In this document: piece after piece, positions 8,961 to 17,500 of the stretch | Numbering within the stretch: position 1 is the first letter of the stretch | How the letters are laid out: each line of letters opens with the position of its first letter | From: Minicystis rosea | Lineage (GTDB): Bacteria > Myxococcota_A > Polyangia > Polyangiales > Polyangiaceae | Assembly (NCBI GenBank): GCA_001931535.1 | Contig: CP016211.1 | Span: 15,267,501-15,331,500 of the forward strand | Direction: 5' to 3' | Length of the DNA: 64,000 nt | Program-made: the position numbers and the translations under genes | The notes under the pieces: generated by a model | The model's input: the letters and a program-made list of their open reading frames with translations, nothing else | The model's database searches: none | What the model was told of the DNA's origin: nothing

Positions 8961-10024
8961 CAGAACACCCCGTACGCCAGGATGAGCCGGCGCAGCTCTT
9001 CATCCTCCACGAAGAACAAACGATCGAGCGCCTCCTGGAAGCGGCGCCCCACGCGGCTCGTCTCGCGGAAGAGCGCGTCGCCGCGATCGAGATCGGCGAA
9101 CGTGATCTTCTTCAAGTGGCTTCGCTTCTCCTCGTCCTGGAGGATGCCGAGGAACGTGTCGTATTCCTCGAACAGCGCCCGCGCCGTCTCGCGGCTCACC
9201 GAAGGCCGCAGCGCCGCCTGCGCGAGCTGATCGAGCGGCTGCACGCGGATGCGCTCGCGCAGGAAGCGCACGATGCGGAACGCGTCGGGCCGGCCCTCGG
9301 CGTCGCGGAATTGCTCGCCCTCGCTGAAGAGCTGGAGCGCGAAGCACGTGAGCATCCCGCTCACGAAGATGAGCTTGCGCGACATCTTCAGCTTGGCGTT
9401 GCGGAGCGCCCAGCCCGACTCGCGATCGCGTTGTTTGTAGACGAAGTCGACGGTGACCGTGCGCCAGTAGCGGACGATGTCGTTGAGGAGGAAGCGCGGC
9501 ACGAGGTCGCCCTTCGAGCCGAAGAGCAGCCCGCGATCGTCCTCCACGTAGCGCGAGAGCACGAGCTTGATCACGCGATCGAGCGCCTCGCCGCGGCTGA
9601 TGGCGCGCGACTCCAAGAGCAGGAGGATGCGCTGGGTGGTGAGCTTGTTGGTGTCGTCCTGCCCGCCGATCTGATGGAAGATCGCGTGGCTCACGGCCAT
9701 GTTGCCGAAGACGCCGGTAGGCCCCGGCTCGCCGAAGCCTTCGCGCTTGAGCGTCGCGGTGATGGAGCGGACGGCGTCGTAGTGACCGGGATCGGCCTGG
9801 CCATCGATGAGCAGCGTCCAGTCGACGTCGCTGCGCTCGCCGTACTCGCCGCGCGCCAGCGATCCGAAGACCACCACGCTGGTGTCGCTCGGCGCCGTCC
9901 GTTGGAAGAGGCCGCCGAGCCGATCGAGGGTCGTCGCCGTCAGCCGCCGCGCCGCGGCGATGTTGGGAAAGCTCCGCTCGGCCTTGGCCTCGAGCTCGTC
10001 GAAGATGGATCGCTGGTCGCTCAT
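8960..10024 (-). CDS. Nucleotidyltransferase-domain protein (GlnD/DUF294-like)
   Basis: About 354 residues from ATG 10024 (M-S-D-Q-R-S); another ATG at 10042 adds six residues. The pol-beta-type nucleotidyltransferase core is clear: V-V-F-G-S-L-A-R-G-E-Y-G with the downstream metal-binding S-D-V-D-W. A helical second half (R-I-L-L-L-L-E-S-R, then conserved-looking L-L-N-D-I-V-R-Y-W and L-K-M-S-R-K-L) resembles the region that follows the transferase domain in GlnD- and DUF294-type proteins. The substrate is unknown; it may nucleotidylate a protein or small molecule. The stop is coupled to the TIM-barrel gene. Divergent from the CBS gene with about 170 bp between. Confidence 0.75.
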   Translation of the reverse strand: MSDQRSIFDELEAKAERSFPNIAAARRLTATTLDRLGGLFQRTAPSDTSVVVFGSLARGEYGERSDVDWTLLIDGQADPGHYDAVRSITATLKREGFGEPGPTGVFGNMAVSHAIFHQIGGQDDTNKLTTQRILLLLESRAISRGEALDRVIKLVLSRYVEDDRGLLFGSKGDLVPRFLLNDIVRYWRTVTVDFVYKQRDRESGWALRNAKLKMSRKLIFVSGMLTCFALQLFSEGEQFRDAEGRPDAFRIVRFLRERIRVQPLDQLAQAALRPSVSRETARALFEEYDTFLGILQDEEKRSHLKKITFADLDRGDALFRETSRVGRRFQEALDRLFFVEDEELRRLILAYGVF

Positions 10025-10193
10025 GTCCGCGTGCGGCGGCATCCTCGCATCATTCGCCCCGAGCGGCACCCGCGACGTGGTCTCGGGCCGCGCAGCGCTT
10101 GCGCCTCTGCGCAAACGCCGCGTTCGCTCGGTGTTCTTGCGGCCTCGTTCCCGGAGAGGTCTGCCTGGCCCGTGACGTGCACGACGCCCGCGC

Positions 10194-10622
10194 ATGCAGC
10201 TGTCGCGCTTCGAACATGGTGTCGTCATCGCCGAGCTCAACGAGACCGCGGGGGCGGCCGCCCGGCGCATGCGTGACTTCCGCGTGGGTTGTGTGGTCGT
10301 CGTCCGTGAGTCGCGGCCCGTCGGCATCCTCACCGATCGGGACATCGTGCTTCGGGTCGTCGCCGAAGGGCTCGACGCGGAGCAGACGCTGATCTCCGCG
10401 ATCGTCACCTACGAAGCGGCGACCATCCCGCGCGACGCCGCCGTCGAGACCGCCGTGCGCGTGATGAGCGAGCGAGGCGTGCGCCGCATCCCCATCGTGA
10501 CCGACGACGGCAAGGTCACCGGCATCGTCACCGCCGACGATCTGACCGTCATGTTCGCGACGCTGCTCGGGCAGATCGGCGTAGGCCTCCGCGACAACGT
10601 CGACGGCAGCGAGAGCCGCTGA
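10194..10622 (+). CDS. Tandem CBS-domain protein
   Basis: A 142-residue protein made almost entirely of two CBS domains (about residues 10-65 and 75-130), each ending in the typical G-I-L-T-D-R-D-I-V or G-I-V-T-A-D-D-L adenosyl-binding strand-helix. Such stand-alone pairs bind AMP, ATP or SAM and report energy status to partners. No extra output domain is present. It converges on the reverse transcriptase gene, with a shared hairpin between the two stops. Confidence 0.88.
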   Translation: MQLSRFEHGVVIAELNETAGAAARRMRDFRVGCVVVVRESRPVGILTDRDIVLRVVAEGLDAEQTLISAIVTYEAATIPRDAAVETAVRVMSERGVRRIPIVTDDGKVTGIVTADDLTVMFATLLGQIGVGLRDNVDGSESR

Positions 10623-10634
10623 AGCCCGCGCACC

Positions 10635-10682
10635 GAAGCACGGGAAACGCAGGCGATTCTGCGCCTCCGCGCTTCGTGCTTC
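10635..10682. terminator. Hairpin between convergent CBS and reverse transcriptase genes
   Basis: Eight-base perfect arms (GAAGCACG at 10635-10642 and CGTGCTTC at 10675-10682) enclose a further small stem (GCAG/CTGC around 10650-10662). The right arm overlaps the stop codon of the reverse transcriptase gene. Position between two converging genes suggests a bidirectional terminator; there is no clear T-tract. Confidence 0.45.
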
Positions 10683-12588
10683 AGGCGCGCGCGACGATGG
10701 CTTCGAAGCGCGCCAGCATCGGCGCGGCGCGCTCGGGATCGATCATGTGCAGGTATGCGAGCCGCCCGCGGAGGTGCGCCTCGAAGTGGGGGACGTTCTC
10801 CCGGTTCTGCGCGGCGAGCCCCGTCTTCTCCGCGTGGTGGAGGATGGCGCGCAGCCGTCGCACCTCCTCGCGCGGGACGGAGGGCCGATCGTTGACCACG
10901 ACCCCGGTCACCATCTGCCGTCGGGCCGCGCGTTGCAGGCGCCCCTTCTTCGGGTTGATGGCGAAGCCCTCCTCGGAGACCACGTGCCGCACGCGCGCGA
11001 GCAGCATCCCGAGATCGGTCGCCGACTTCCCATCGGCGGAGAAGGTGAGATCGTCCGCGTAGCGCGTGTACGTGTACCCGTGCTTCTTCGCCATCCCCGC
11101 GAGGCGGCGATCGAGCTTGCGCGCGACCTGATTCGACAGCGCGGGGCTCGTGCACGCGCCTTGAGGCAGCGCGCGCGGGCCCACCGCGGCGTGATAGCGG
11201 CGGCCCTCGAACTCCACGAGCGATCGCGGCGCCTCGGTGCAGAGCAGCGCGAAGATCGTGGCCACGGCCGGCGAATACCCGAGCCGCTCGAAGACACCGC
11301 GCACGCGCGAGAACGTGATCGTCGGGAAGAAGTCCGACAGATCGAGGTTCACCACCACGTCGCGCCCGACGTGCGGGATGGCGCACGTCACCGTCGATCG
11401 ACCTTTGATGAAGCCGTGCGCCGGATCCTCGGTGGGGAGCTTCTCCAACACCTCGTGCAGCACCCACGCCTGCGCCTTCGCGAGGCGCGGCTGCGGCGAC
11501 GCGAGCAGACGCTTGCCTCCCGAGCGCTTCGGCACCTCGAAGTAGATGTAGTGCGGCTTCTCCACTGCCTCGGCGTGGAAGCAGAGGAAGCGCAGCTCCG
11601 AGATGGTGAGGCCCATGGCCCGCGCGACGTCCGCGGGCGTCGAGAGCACGGGCAGGCCGCGATCGAGCAGCGCCTCCACGTGCGATCGCCGATCGGCGAG
11701 GCCCTTGGAGACACCGACGCCGAGGTAGACGATGTCCTCGCGCTTGCGGCGCGCGACGTCCTCCGCCCGCCGCGCCTCGCGCTCGATCGCTTCGCGCTTC
11801 TTCTGGGCCTTCTTTTCGGCCCGCTCACGCGCGATGTCCTCCATCTGCTTCGCGGCCGCGACCGCCGCCGTGCTGGCCGCGAGCCGCGTTGCCTCGTGAT
11901 GGCGCAGCCACAGATCGCCGACGCGATGAATCTCCGTGATCTGCTTCTCGGTGAGCAGACCACGCAGGATCAGGCCGCGATCGATGAGCGCGGTGCGTTC
12001 GTCGCTTTGCGGGGGGATGGTGTCGACGCGGCCGATCCACGCCGTCTTGTACGGGTTGATGCGGAGCGCGCGCTTGCGCATCTCGTCGGCCGAGAGGCCG
12101 AGGATTTCGCTGGCTGCGTAGGGATCTTTGGCCTTCGGTGCAGGGGCGGCCGGCACCGGCGCTGTGGTCTGTGCCGGCGTGGTCTGCGGTGCGGTGCGCG
12201 TCGCGGGCGCCGTGCTCCGCGGTGTGGTGCGCGCTGCGGGCGCCGTGGCGCTCTGCTTCGAGAGATCCGCGCCCTTCAGGTGATAGAGCCAGTTGCCGTC
12301 CGCGAGCTTGGTGCGCGTGTAGCCGAGGGGCTCGAAGCGGCCCTCGTCGTAGAGCCGCGCCACCACGGCGGAGGCCGCCGCGATGCCTTTGACGGTCCGA
12401 TCCTCGGGCGCCGAGGCGGCCTCGTCGGCGATCTCGATCGCCTCGAACGACTCTTTGCGCGTCATGCGCCGGACGACGATCGCCTCGACGCGGCGGGCGA
12501 GATCGCTCGTCTCTTCGCTCGGATCGGGCGGCGTGCTCGAAGGGCCGCCGCCGATCCACGATTTCAACTTGTCCCAGAAGCTCGCCAT
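10681..12588 (-). CDS. Retron-type reverse transcriptase with long N-terminal extension
   Basis: A 635-residue RNA-directed DNA polymerase. RT core about residues 300-610: motif A L-D-L-S-D-F-F (D416, D419), L-P-Q-G-A-C-T-S-P (motif B), catalytic Y-A-D-D at 510-513, and the retron signature V-T-G at 560-562. The NAxxH region reads C-A-I-P-H (402-406), so Asn is replaced by Cys. The first 300 residues are unusual: a helical domain, an Ala/Pro/Thr-rich linker (about 115-160), a second helical domain and a highly charged coiled coil (about 245-290). Long N-terminal extensions are known in myxobacterial retron RTs. Only 61 bp separate it from the upstream FKBP gene and 58 bp from the CBS gene, so no msr-msd RNA can fit beside it. 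A matching RNA lies at 20867-21114 on the same strand. Confidence 0.92.
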   Translation of the reverse strand: MASFWDKLKSWIGGGPSSTPPDPSEETSDLARRVEAIVVRRMTRKESFEAIEIADEAASAPEDRTVKGIAAASAVVARLYDEGRFEPLGYTRTKLADGNWLYHLKGADLSKQSATAPAARTTPRSTAPATRTAPQTTPAQTTAPVPAAPAPKAKDPYAASEILGLSADEMRKRALRINPYKTAWIGRVDTIPPQSDERTALIDRGLILRGLLTEKQITEIHRVGDLWLRHHEATRLAASTAAVAAAKQMEDIARERAEKKAQKKREAIEREARRAEDVARRKREDIVYLGVGVSKGLADRRSHVEALLDRGLPVLSTPADVARAMGLTISELRFLCFHAEAVEKPHYIYFEVPKRSGGKRLLASPQPRLAKAQAWVLHEVLEKLPTEDPAHGFIKGRSTVTCAIPHVGRDVVVNLDLSDFFPTITFSRVRGVFERLGYSPAVATIFALLCTEAPRSLVEFEGRRYHAAVGPRALPQGACTSPALSNQVARKLDRRLAGMAKKHGYTYTRYADDLTFSADGKSATDLGMLLARVRHVVSEEGFAINPKKGRLQRAARRQMVTGVVVNDRPSVPREEVRRLRAILHHAEKTGLAAQNRENVPHFEAHLRGRLAYLHMIDPERAAPMLARFEAIVARA

Positions 12589-12649
12589 CGATGCGCAGCG
12601 AGGCTAACCGGGTCCGCGTCGCCGGAGAACCCCCGGCGCATCGCGCCCG

Positions 12650-13579
12650 CTATTTGACGGCGATGAGCTCGATGTCGAACACGAGCATGCCCGCCGGCGC
12701 GCCCGGGCGCTTGGGCTTCTCGCCGTACGCGAGATCGGCCGGGATCCAGAAGCGCGTCGTCTCCCCGACCTTCATGAGCTGCACGCCTTCGGTCCAGCCC
12801 TTGATGACCTGGTTCAAGCGGAAGCTCGCGGGCTCGCCGCGCACCACCGAGCTGTCGAACATCTTCCCGTCCGGCGTCCAGCCCGAGTAGTTCACGACGA
12901 CGGTGTCCGTCGCCTTCGGCGACTCCTTGCCCGTGCCCGGCTTGATCACGCGGTACGCGAGGCCGGAGGCCGTCTTCTTCGCGTTCGCGGGCGGCGCCTT
13001 CACGTCCTCGGGGACGGGCGGCGGCTTGGGCGCGGCGGTGATGTCGAGGAGCTCGATGTCGAACGTGAGCTGGCCCGACGGCGCCCCGGGCGGCGGACGC
13101 TCACCGTAAGCGAGCGCGGCCGGGATCCAGAACCGTCGCTTCTCGCCCACCACCATGAGCTGCACGCCTTCGGTCCAGCCCTTGATGACCTGGTTCAAAC
13201 CGAAGGTGGTGGGCTCGTTCCGGACGACCGAGCTGTCGAACATCGTGCCGTCCTTCGTCCAGCCCGAGTAGTGGACCTTCACCCGATCTTCGGGCTTCGG
13301 ATGATCCTTCCCCGTACCCGGCGTGATCACCTTGCTTGCGAGGCCGGAGGCTGTCTTCTGCGCGTCGGCGGGCGGTGCCGCGACATCCGCCGGAGCCGGG
13401 AGGGCGCCGGGGGCAGCGGGCTTCTCCTGGGGCCTCGCGGTCGCCGCGCTGGTCGCCGTCGCGGAGGGGACGTCGACCGTCTTGGGCTTATCGTTGTTGT
13501 CGTTGTTCGCCGGCTTCGATTCGCACGCAGCGAGCGCGGCGAGCGCGACGGTGATCGAGAGAGCACGGAAGAGGCGCAT
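12650..13579 (-). CDS. Lipoprotein with two FKBP-type prolyl isomerase domains
   Basis: A 309-residue protein with a lipoprotein signal (M-R-L-F-R-A, hydrophobic core, L-A-A-C lipobox near residue 19), a Lys/Asn/Asp and Ala/Pro linker, then two FKBP domains of about 105 residues each. Both carry V-H/N-Y-S-G-W, M-F-D-S-S, Q-V-I-K-G-W-T-E-G-V-Q-L-M, R-F-W-I-P, L-A-Y-G-E and F-D-I-E-L, so the hydrophobic active-site pocket appears intact in both. Expected to catalyse cis-trans prolyl isomerisation of periplasmic or surface proteins. The domains share an exact 45-nt DNA stretch, indicating recent duplication or conversion. Upstream of, and codirectional with, the reverse transcriptase gene. Confidence 0.92.
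   Translation of the reverse strand: MRLFRALSITVALAALAACESKPANNDNNDKPKTVDVPSATATSAATARPQEKPAAPGALPAPADVAAPPADAQKTASGLASKVITPGTGKDHPKPEDRVKVHYSGWTKDGTMFDSSVVRNEPTTFGLNQVIKGWTEGVQLMVVGEKRRFWIPAALAYGERPPPGAPSGQLTFDIELLDITAAPKPPPVPEDVKAPPANAKKTASGLAYRVIKPGTGKESPKATDTVVVNYSGWTPDGKMFDSSVVRGEPASFRLNQVIKGWTEGVQLMKVGETTRFWIPADLAYGEKPKRPGAPAGMLVFDIELIAVK
12773..13198. repeat. 45-nt exact direct repeat inside the FKBP gene
   Basis: Bases 12773-12817 and 13154-13198 are identical over 45 nt, 381 bp (127 codons) apart. They encode the core of each FKBP domain (around N-Q-V-I-K-G-W-T-E-G-V-Q-L-M). Identity at synonymous positions exceeds what protein constraint alone requires. Confidence 0.85.
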
Positions 13580-13626
13580 AGGGCGGGGGCATTAGCACCG
13601 CCCTGCGGCCCGATCATCCGGCAACT

Positions 13627-14487
13627 TCACTTGAGGCCGACGGTGATGAGCGCGTCGGTCACCTCGCTCCCGCCGTTCACGTCACACTGCGTGTAGTAGC
13701 CGCCGTACGTGTAGAGCCTGCGGCACACGTCGGTGCACGGCCCGACGATGTGGAGCATTCCGCACTCCTCGATGCGGCCGTTGCCGCTCAGATGCCCGCT
13801 CGCGCAATCACGCATCCTGAAGCGCGAGTGCTCGACGTTCTCGGCCTTGTAACAGGCATGGATGTACGGAGTCTCGGAGAACAGGTTTCCCCAGAAGGCC
13901 CCTTCGATCCTGTTGAAGACACCGAGCTCGTAAAACGAGGTGTTCTCTTCGAGGACGTCGACGTCGGCGCGGAGAGAGAGCTCCACGGTGACACCGTAGT
14001 AGTTCAGACGGGCGGCCAGACAGGCAGAGACGAGTCGCTGGCTGCCCACGTCCAGAGGGCCAGTCGACCAGGACGGCGCGAGCCCGAGGATGCCTTGATA
14101 GACCTCGTTGCGGACATTGCCCTTCGCGTCGGTCCACGAGAAGCTGAACGATTGTGACGGGGCATATGCGCAGCCGACCGTGTACTTGATCAGGGAGCGC
14201 CAGAGATCTCCGCTGGGGCTTGGATCCAGCAGCGTCGCGAGGCCGTTCGGGGAGAGCGCGTTGGGGGAGAGCGCATTGGGCGAAAGCGCGTTGGGGGAGA
14301 GCGCGTTGGGCGACAACGCATTGGGGGAAAGGGCGTTGGGCGACAGCGCGTTGGGGGAGAGCGCGTTGTCTGCCGTCACGGCACCTTGGGCTTCACCCAC
14401 GCTCTCGTCGCTGGCGTCGAGGGCGCACCCAGCAGCGAGAAACGCTAACCCACATGTAAACAGAGCGGATGCGGGAGTTATACTCAT
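13627..14487 (-). CDS. Lipoprotein with N-A-L-S-P pentapeptide tandem repeats
   Basis: A 286-residue secreted lipoprotein: signal peptide with L-A-A-G-C lipobox near residue 21, then eight tandem N-A-L-S-P units (about residues 41-80) forming a flexible spacer, then a globular domain of about 200 residues. The globular part contains at least eight Cys (for example V-G-C-A-Y, H-A-C-Y-K, R-D-C-A-S, E-E-C-G-M and G-P-C-T-D-V-C), consistent with disulfides and extracytoplasmic location. I do not recognise the domain. The N-A-L-S-P spacer type is, to my knowledge, typical of Polyangiales surface proteins. The start ATG lies in a local AT-richer patch, probably its promoter region. Confidence 0.75.
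   Translation of the reverse strand: MSITPASALFTCGLAFLAAGCALDASDESVGEAQGAVTADNALSPNALSPNALSPNALSPNALSPNALSPNALSPNALSPNGLATLLDPSPSGDLWRSLIKYTVGCAYAPSQSFSFSWTDAKGNVRNEVYQGILGLAPSWSTGPLDVGSQRLVSACLAARLNYYGVTVELSLRADVDVLEENTSFYELGVFNRIEGAFWGNLFSETPYIHACYKAENVEHSRFRMRDCASGHLSGNGRIEECGMLHIVGPCTDVCRRLYTYGGYYTQCDVNGGSEVTDALITVGLK
14248..14367. repeat. 15-bp minisatellite, 8 copies, encoding N-A-L-S-P
   Basis: Eight direct tandem 15-bp units (GTTGGGGGAGAGCGC with small variations such as GGCGACAAC or GGCGAAAGC) within the preceding gene, in frame. Copy number of such arrays often varies among strains. It has no spacers and is not a CRISPR. Confidence 0.9.
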
Positions 14488-14570
14488 ACTACATCACCCC
14501 TTATGGCGGGTGACGTATCTCCCCAGGCGTGACTTCTGGCAAGGGAAAACGTCTGGATTTGGGCATCCCC

Positions 14571-14586
14571 TGTCCGTTTACGGACA
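14571..14586 (-). terminator. Short hairpin downstream of the large kinase gene
   Basis: TGTCCG-TTTA-CGGACA, a perfect 6-bp stem with a tetraloop, five bases beyond the kinase stop codon (TAG at 14591-14593). It lies in the intergenic space before the N-A-L-S-P lipoprotein gene, so it may separate the two transcripts. No T-run follows. Confidence 0.35.
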
Positions 14587-14590
14587 CACG

Positions 14591-17500
14591 CTAAATTTCC
14601 AGCGCGGCAGCGGGGCGGGGCTCGCGCAGGCGGCGACGGAGGCGCGCGCCCAGAGCGGTTGGGATTTTGGCAGCAAGATCAAGGGCTCGCCCGATGTGGT
14701 GGCGGGCCTCGTCGATTCGGCCGAGGCGGGCCGCGGCGAGGCCGCGGGCCTCGATGACCTCGATGCGCTCCTGGCCGACGGAAAATCGTTCGGACCGGGC
14801 TTCGATGGCGTCCCACTCGGTCGAGCTTCCGTCGCGGGTCGCGAGCTCGACCATGGAGCAGGTCACGTCCTCCGAAGGCACCATGAGGTGGTCCGCTTCA
14901 CCGCGGACGCGCGCGGCTTCCTGGCGCGCGCGGATGGCGGCCACGATGGCGCGCGCGCGCTGCTCGTCGCCTTGATGCAAGCGGAGCCGCGCTTCGAGCA
15001 AGGCCACGACGGCGCGCCCGGGGTCCCCGGAGATTTTCCGATCGAGCGCGAGGGCGCGATGGATGTGGGGCTCGGCGGCGGCAGCGTCGTCCATCAGCAA
15101 GAAGGCTTCGCCGATGTTGAACTCGCCGATCAGCTCGAGTGTGCCTTGGCCGAGCTCGCGCGCGAGGGCGATGGTGCGCGAGAGATCGGCGGCCATACCC
15201 TCCTTGTCCTCGAGGCATCCGTAGAGGAGGCCGCGGTTGTTGAGCGCGCCGCCGAGGTGAAGGAGATCGCCGTGGGCCTCGCAGAGATCGATCGCTCTCG
15301 TGAGCGTGCGGCGCGCGTCTTCGAGCCGGCCGAGGCCGGGATAGATGTGACCGAGCAGGACGAGCGCGATGACGAGCGTCTCGTAGCCGTCGTCGCCGAG
15401 CGGCTCGGCCAGCGACGCGGCTCGCTCGAGGAGCTCCGCGCCTTCCTCGTTGCGGCTGAAGCGATGCGCGGAGCGGCCGAAGCCGAGGAGGAGCCGCGCG
15501 TCGAGCGATGGTGAGGCCGCGAGCGTCAGGAGCGCGCGGGTCTCTTCCACGCGCTCTTCGCTCTTCTTGTAGTCGTCCATCCAGTCGTACGTGGTGGCTT
15601 CGTCGAGCAGGATGTCGACCTGCGCCGCCACGTCGCTGGCCGCGCTCCGAGCACGGGCGAAATCATCGAGCGCGTCGTGGTAGCGCCCGATGCGGTAGCG
15701 CATGAGACCGCGGCCGCGGTAGGCGATGCAGCGATCGATGCCAGCTTCGGCGGCGGCTTGCTCGAGGGCACGGCTGTAGAGGCGCTCCGCCTCCGTGTAG
15801 GCGTGGCGCGCGCGGGCCAGCTCGGCGAGCTCGAGGTAGGCGTGCTCGGCGAGCGAGGCCATGCCGGCGGCGCTGCTGTGCAAGGCGAACTGGGCGAGGC
15901 GACGCTCCTCCGCGCCCGATGGCGCCTGCTCGCCGTAGTGTGCGGTCGCGGCGAGGTGGATGCGGCGGCGCATGGTCTCCGACGTCGAGCGCGCGATGGT
16001 CTCGCGCACGAGATCGTGACGGAAGCCGATGCGGCCTTGGCGATCCTCGAGCACCAGGCCCGCCGAGACGAGTCGCTGGGTGCCGATGCGGGCGTCGAGC
16101 AACGTGTCCGCCGCGCCCTGTTGCTCCAGGTGTCGAATCACGCCCTCGATCTCGGCTGTCGTCACTTGCCCGCCGAGCAGCGCGATCAGGCGCGCGTGCT
16201 CGCGGAGCGCAGGAGAGAGGGCGTCGAGCTCGCTGCGCGCGAGCCATTCGATGAGAGGCAGGTCGGGGAGGAGATCGAGCTCGTCGGTGGCGAGGTAATA
16301 AGACTCGCCTTTGGGGCTCTTGCGCACGATGCCGCGATGCTTGAGCCCGCGCACCAGCTCGACGAGCAGCAGCGGGACGGACTCCGCGCGATCGAGGAGG
16401 CGCTGCACGGCGGAGTCGGGCACGCTCTCGATCGGGAGGAGGAGGCGGCGACACAGGGCCGCGGCGCTCTCGGGATCGAGCGCGCCGAGCACGTGGGCTT
16501 CGTGATGGCCGGCGCGCTCACCCCAGGCCGCGCGCTCCGCGGCGAAGCTCGGGCGGGCGAGGGCGCAGATCCAGATGGGGACGCGATGCTCGGCGAGGGC
16601 TGCGTATTCGAGCGCGGCGACGAGCACGTCGCTGCCGTAGTGCGCGTCGTCGATGATCACGAAGAGCGGACGGGCCTCCGCCAGCCGGCGGAGCGCGTCG
16701 CCGGCAGCGACGGTGAGCGCAGCACGGAGCGCGCCGGGCGCGGCGCTCATGGCGCGAAGGGCGCTCGCCATCGCGGGATCGGGCGGGCCGGACGCCATCC
16801 AGCCGAGGGCGAGCGCGACGGCGGGCGCGAGATCGGCGCCCGAAGAAGGAGGCGCGTCGGGATCGGTCGGGCGCGGGCCCATGGCGCTCGGCTCGAGGCG
16901 GCGATGGAGCAGCTCGGCGCCGCCGTCGGGCGGGGGGACGGCCGGCAGACCGAGGCCGCGACGCAAGAGCTCCGAGAGGGTGTGATCGATGTCGCCGAGC
17001 GCGGGCTCGCGCGCGCGCAGATCGAGCACGTCGGCGATGCCGAGCGCATCGAGCCGCCCGCCGAGGACGCGGAAGAGGTGGCTCTTGCCGTGACCGGCGT
17101 CGCCGACGACGCTCACCATCGTGGGCACGCGACCTTCGGCGGCGGCGCGCGCGCTCCCGAGCAGCGCTTCGACGAGCGCGTCGCGGCCGAGCAACGGCCC
17201 CGCGCTTGCCGCGGTGGTCAGCGTGGGATCGTCGTCCGACAGGATGCCCGCGCCGTGCACGACGACGCGCGGCGCGTCGACGTCGGTGCGCGCGGCGTCG
17301 GGCAGCACGGCGGCGGCCGCGGGAGAGATGGCGATGCCGGGCGCGTCGTCGGCCGAGGGATAGACGTCGTCACGGCTGAAGAGCGGGCTGACGAAGCGCT
17401 TCGTTCCATCGCGTCGCGCCTGCATGGCGACGGGCGCGAGATCGAGCCGCGCGCGCGTGCACAGGCTCGCTTGCAGCATCGCCTCGGCGGCGCGCAGCGC

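Noticed and set aside
12589..12649. Search for an msr-msd RNA next to the reverse transcriptase
   Set aside because: Only 61 bp upstream and 58 bp downstream; neither can hold a retron RNA. The 10635-10682 hairpin fits a terminator.
14248..14367. CRISPR-like array
   Set aside because: Units are tandem 15-bp coding repeats with no spacers, in frame inside a lipoprotein gene.
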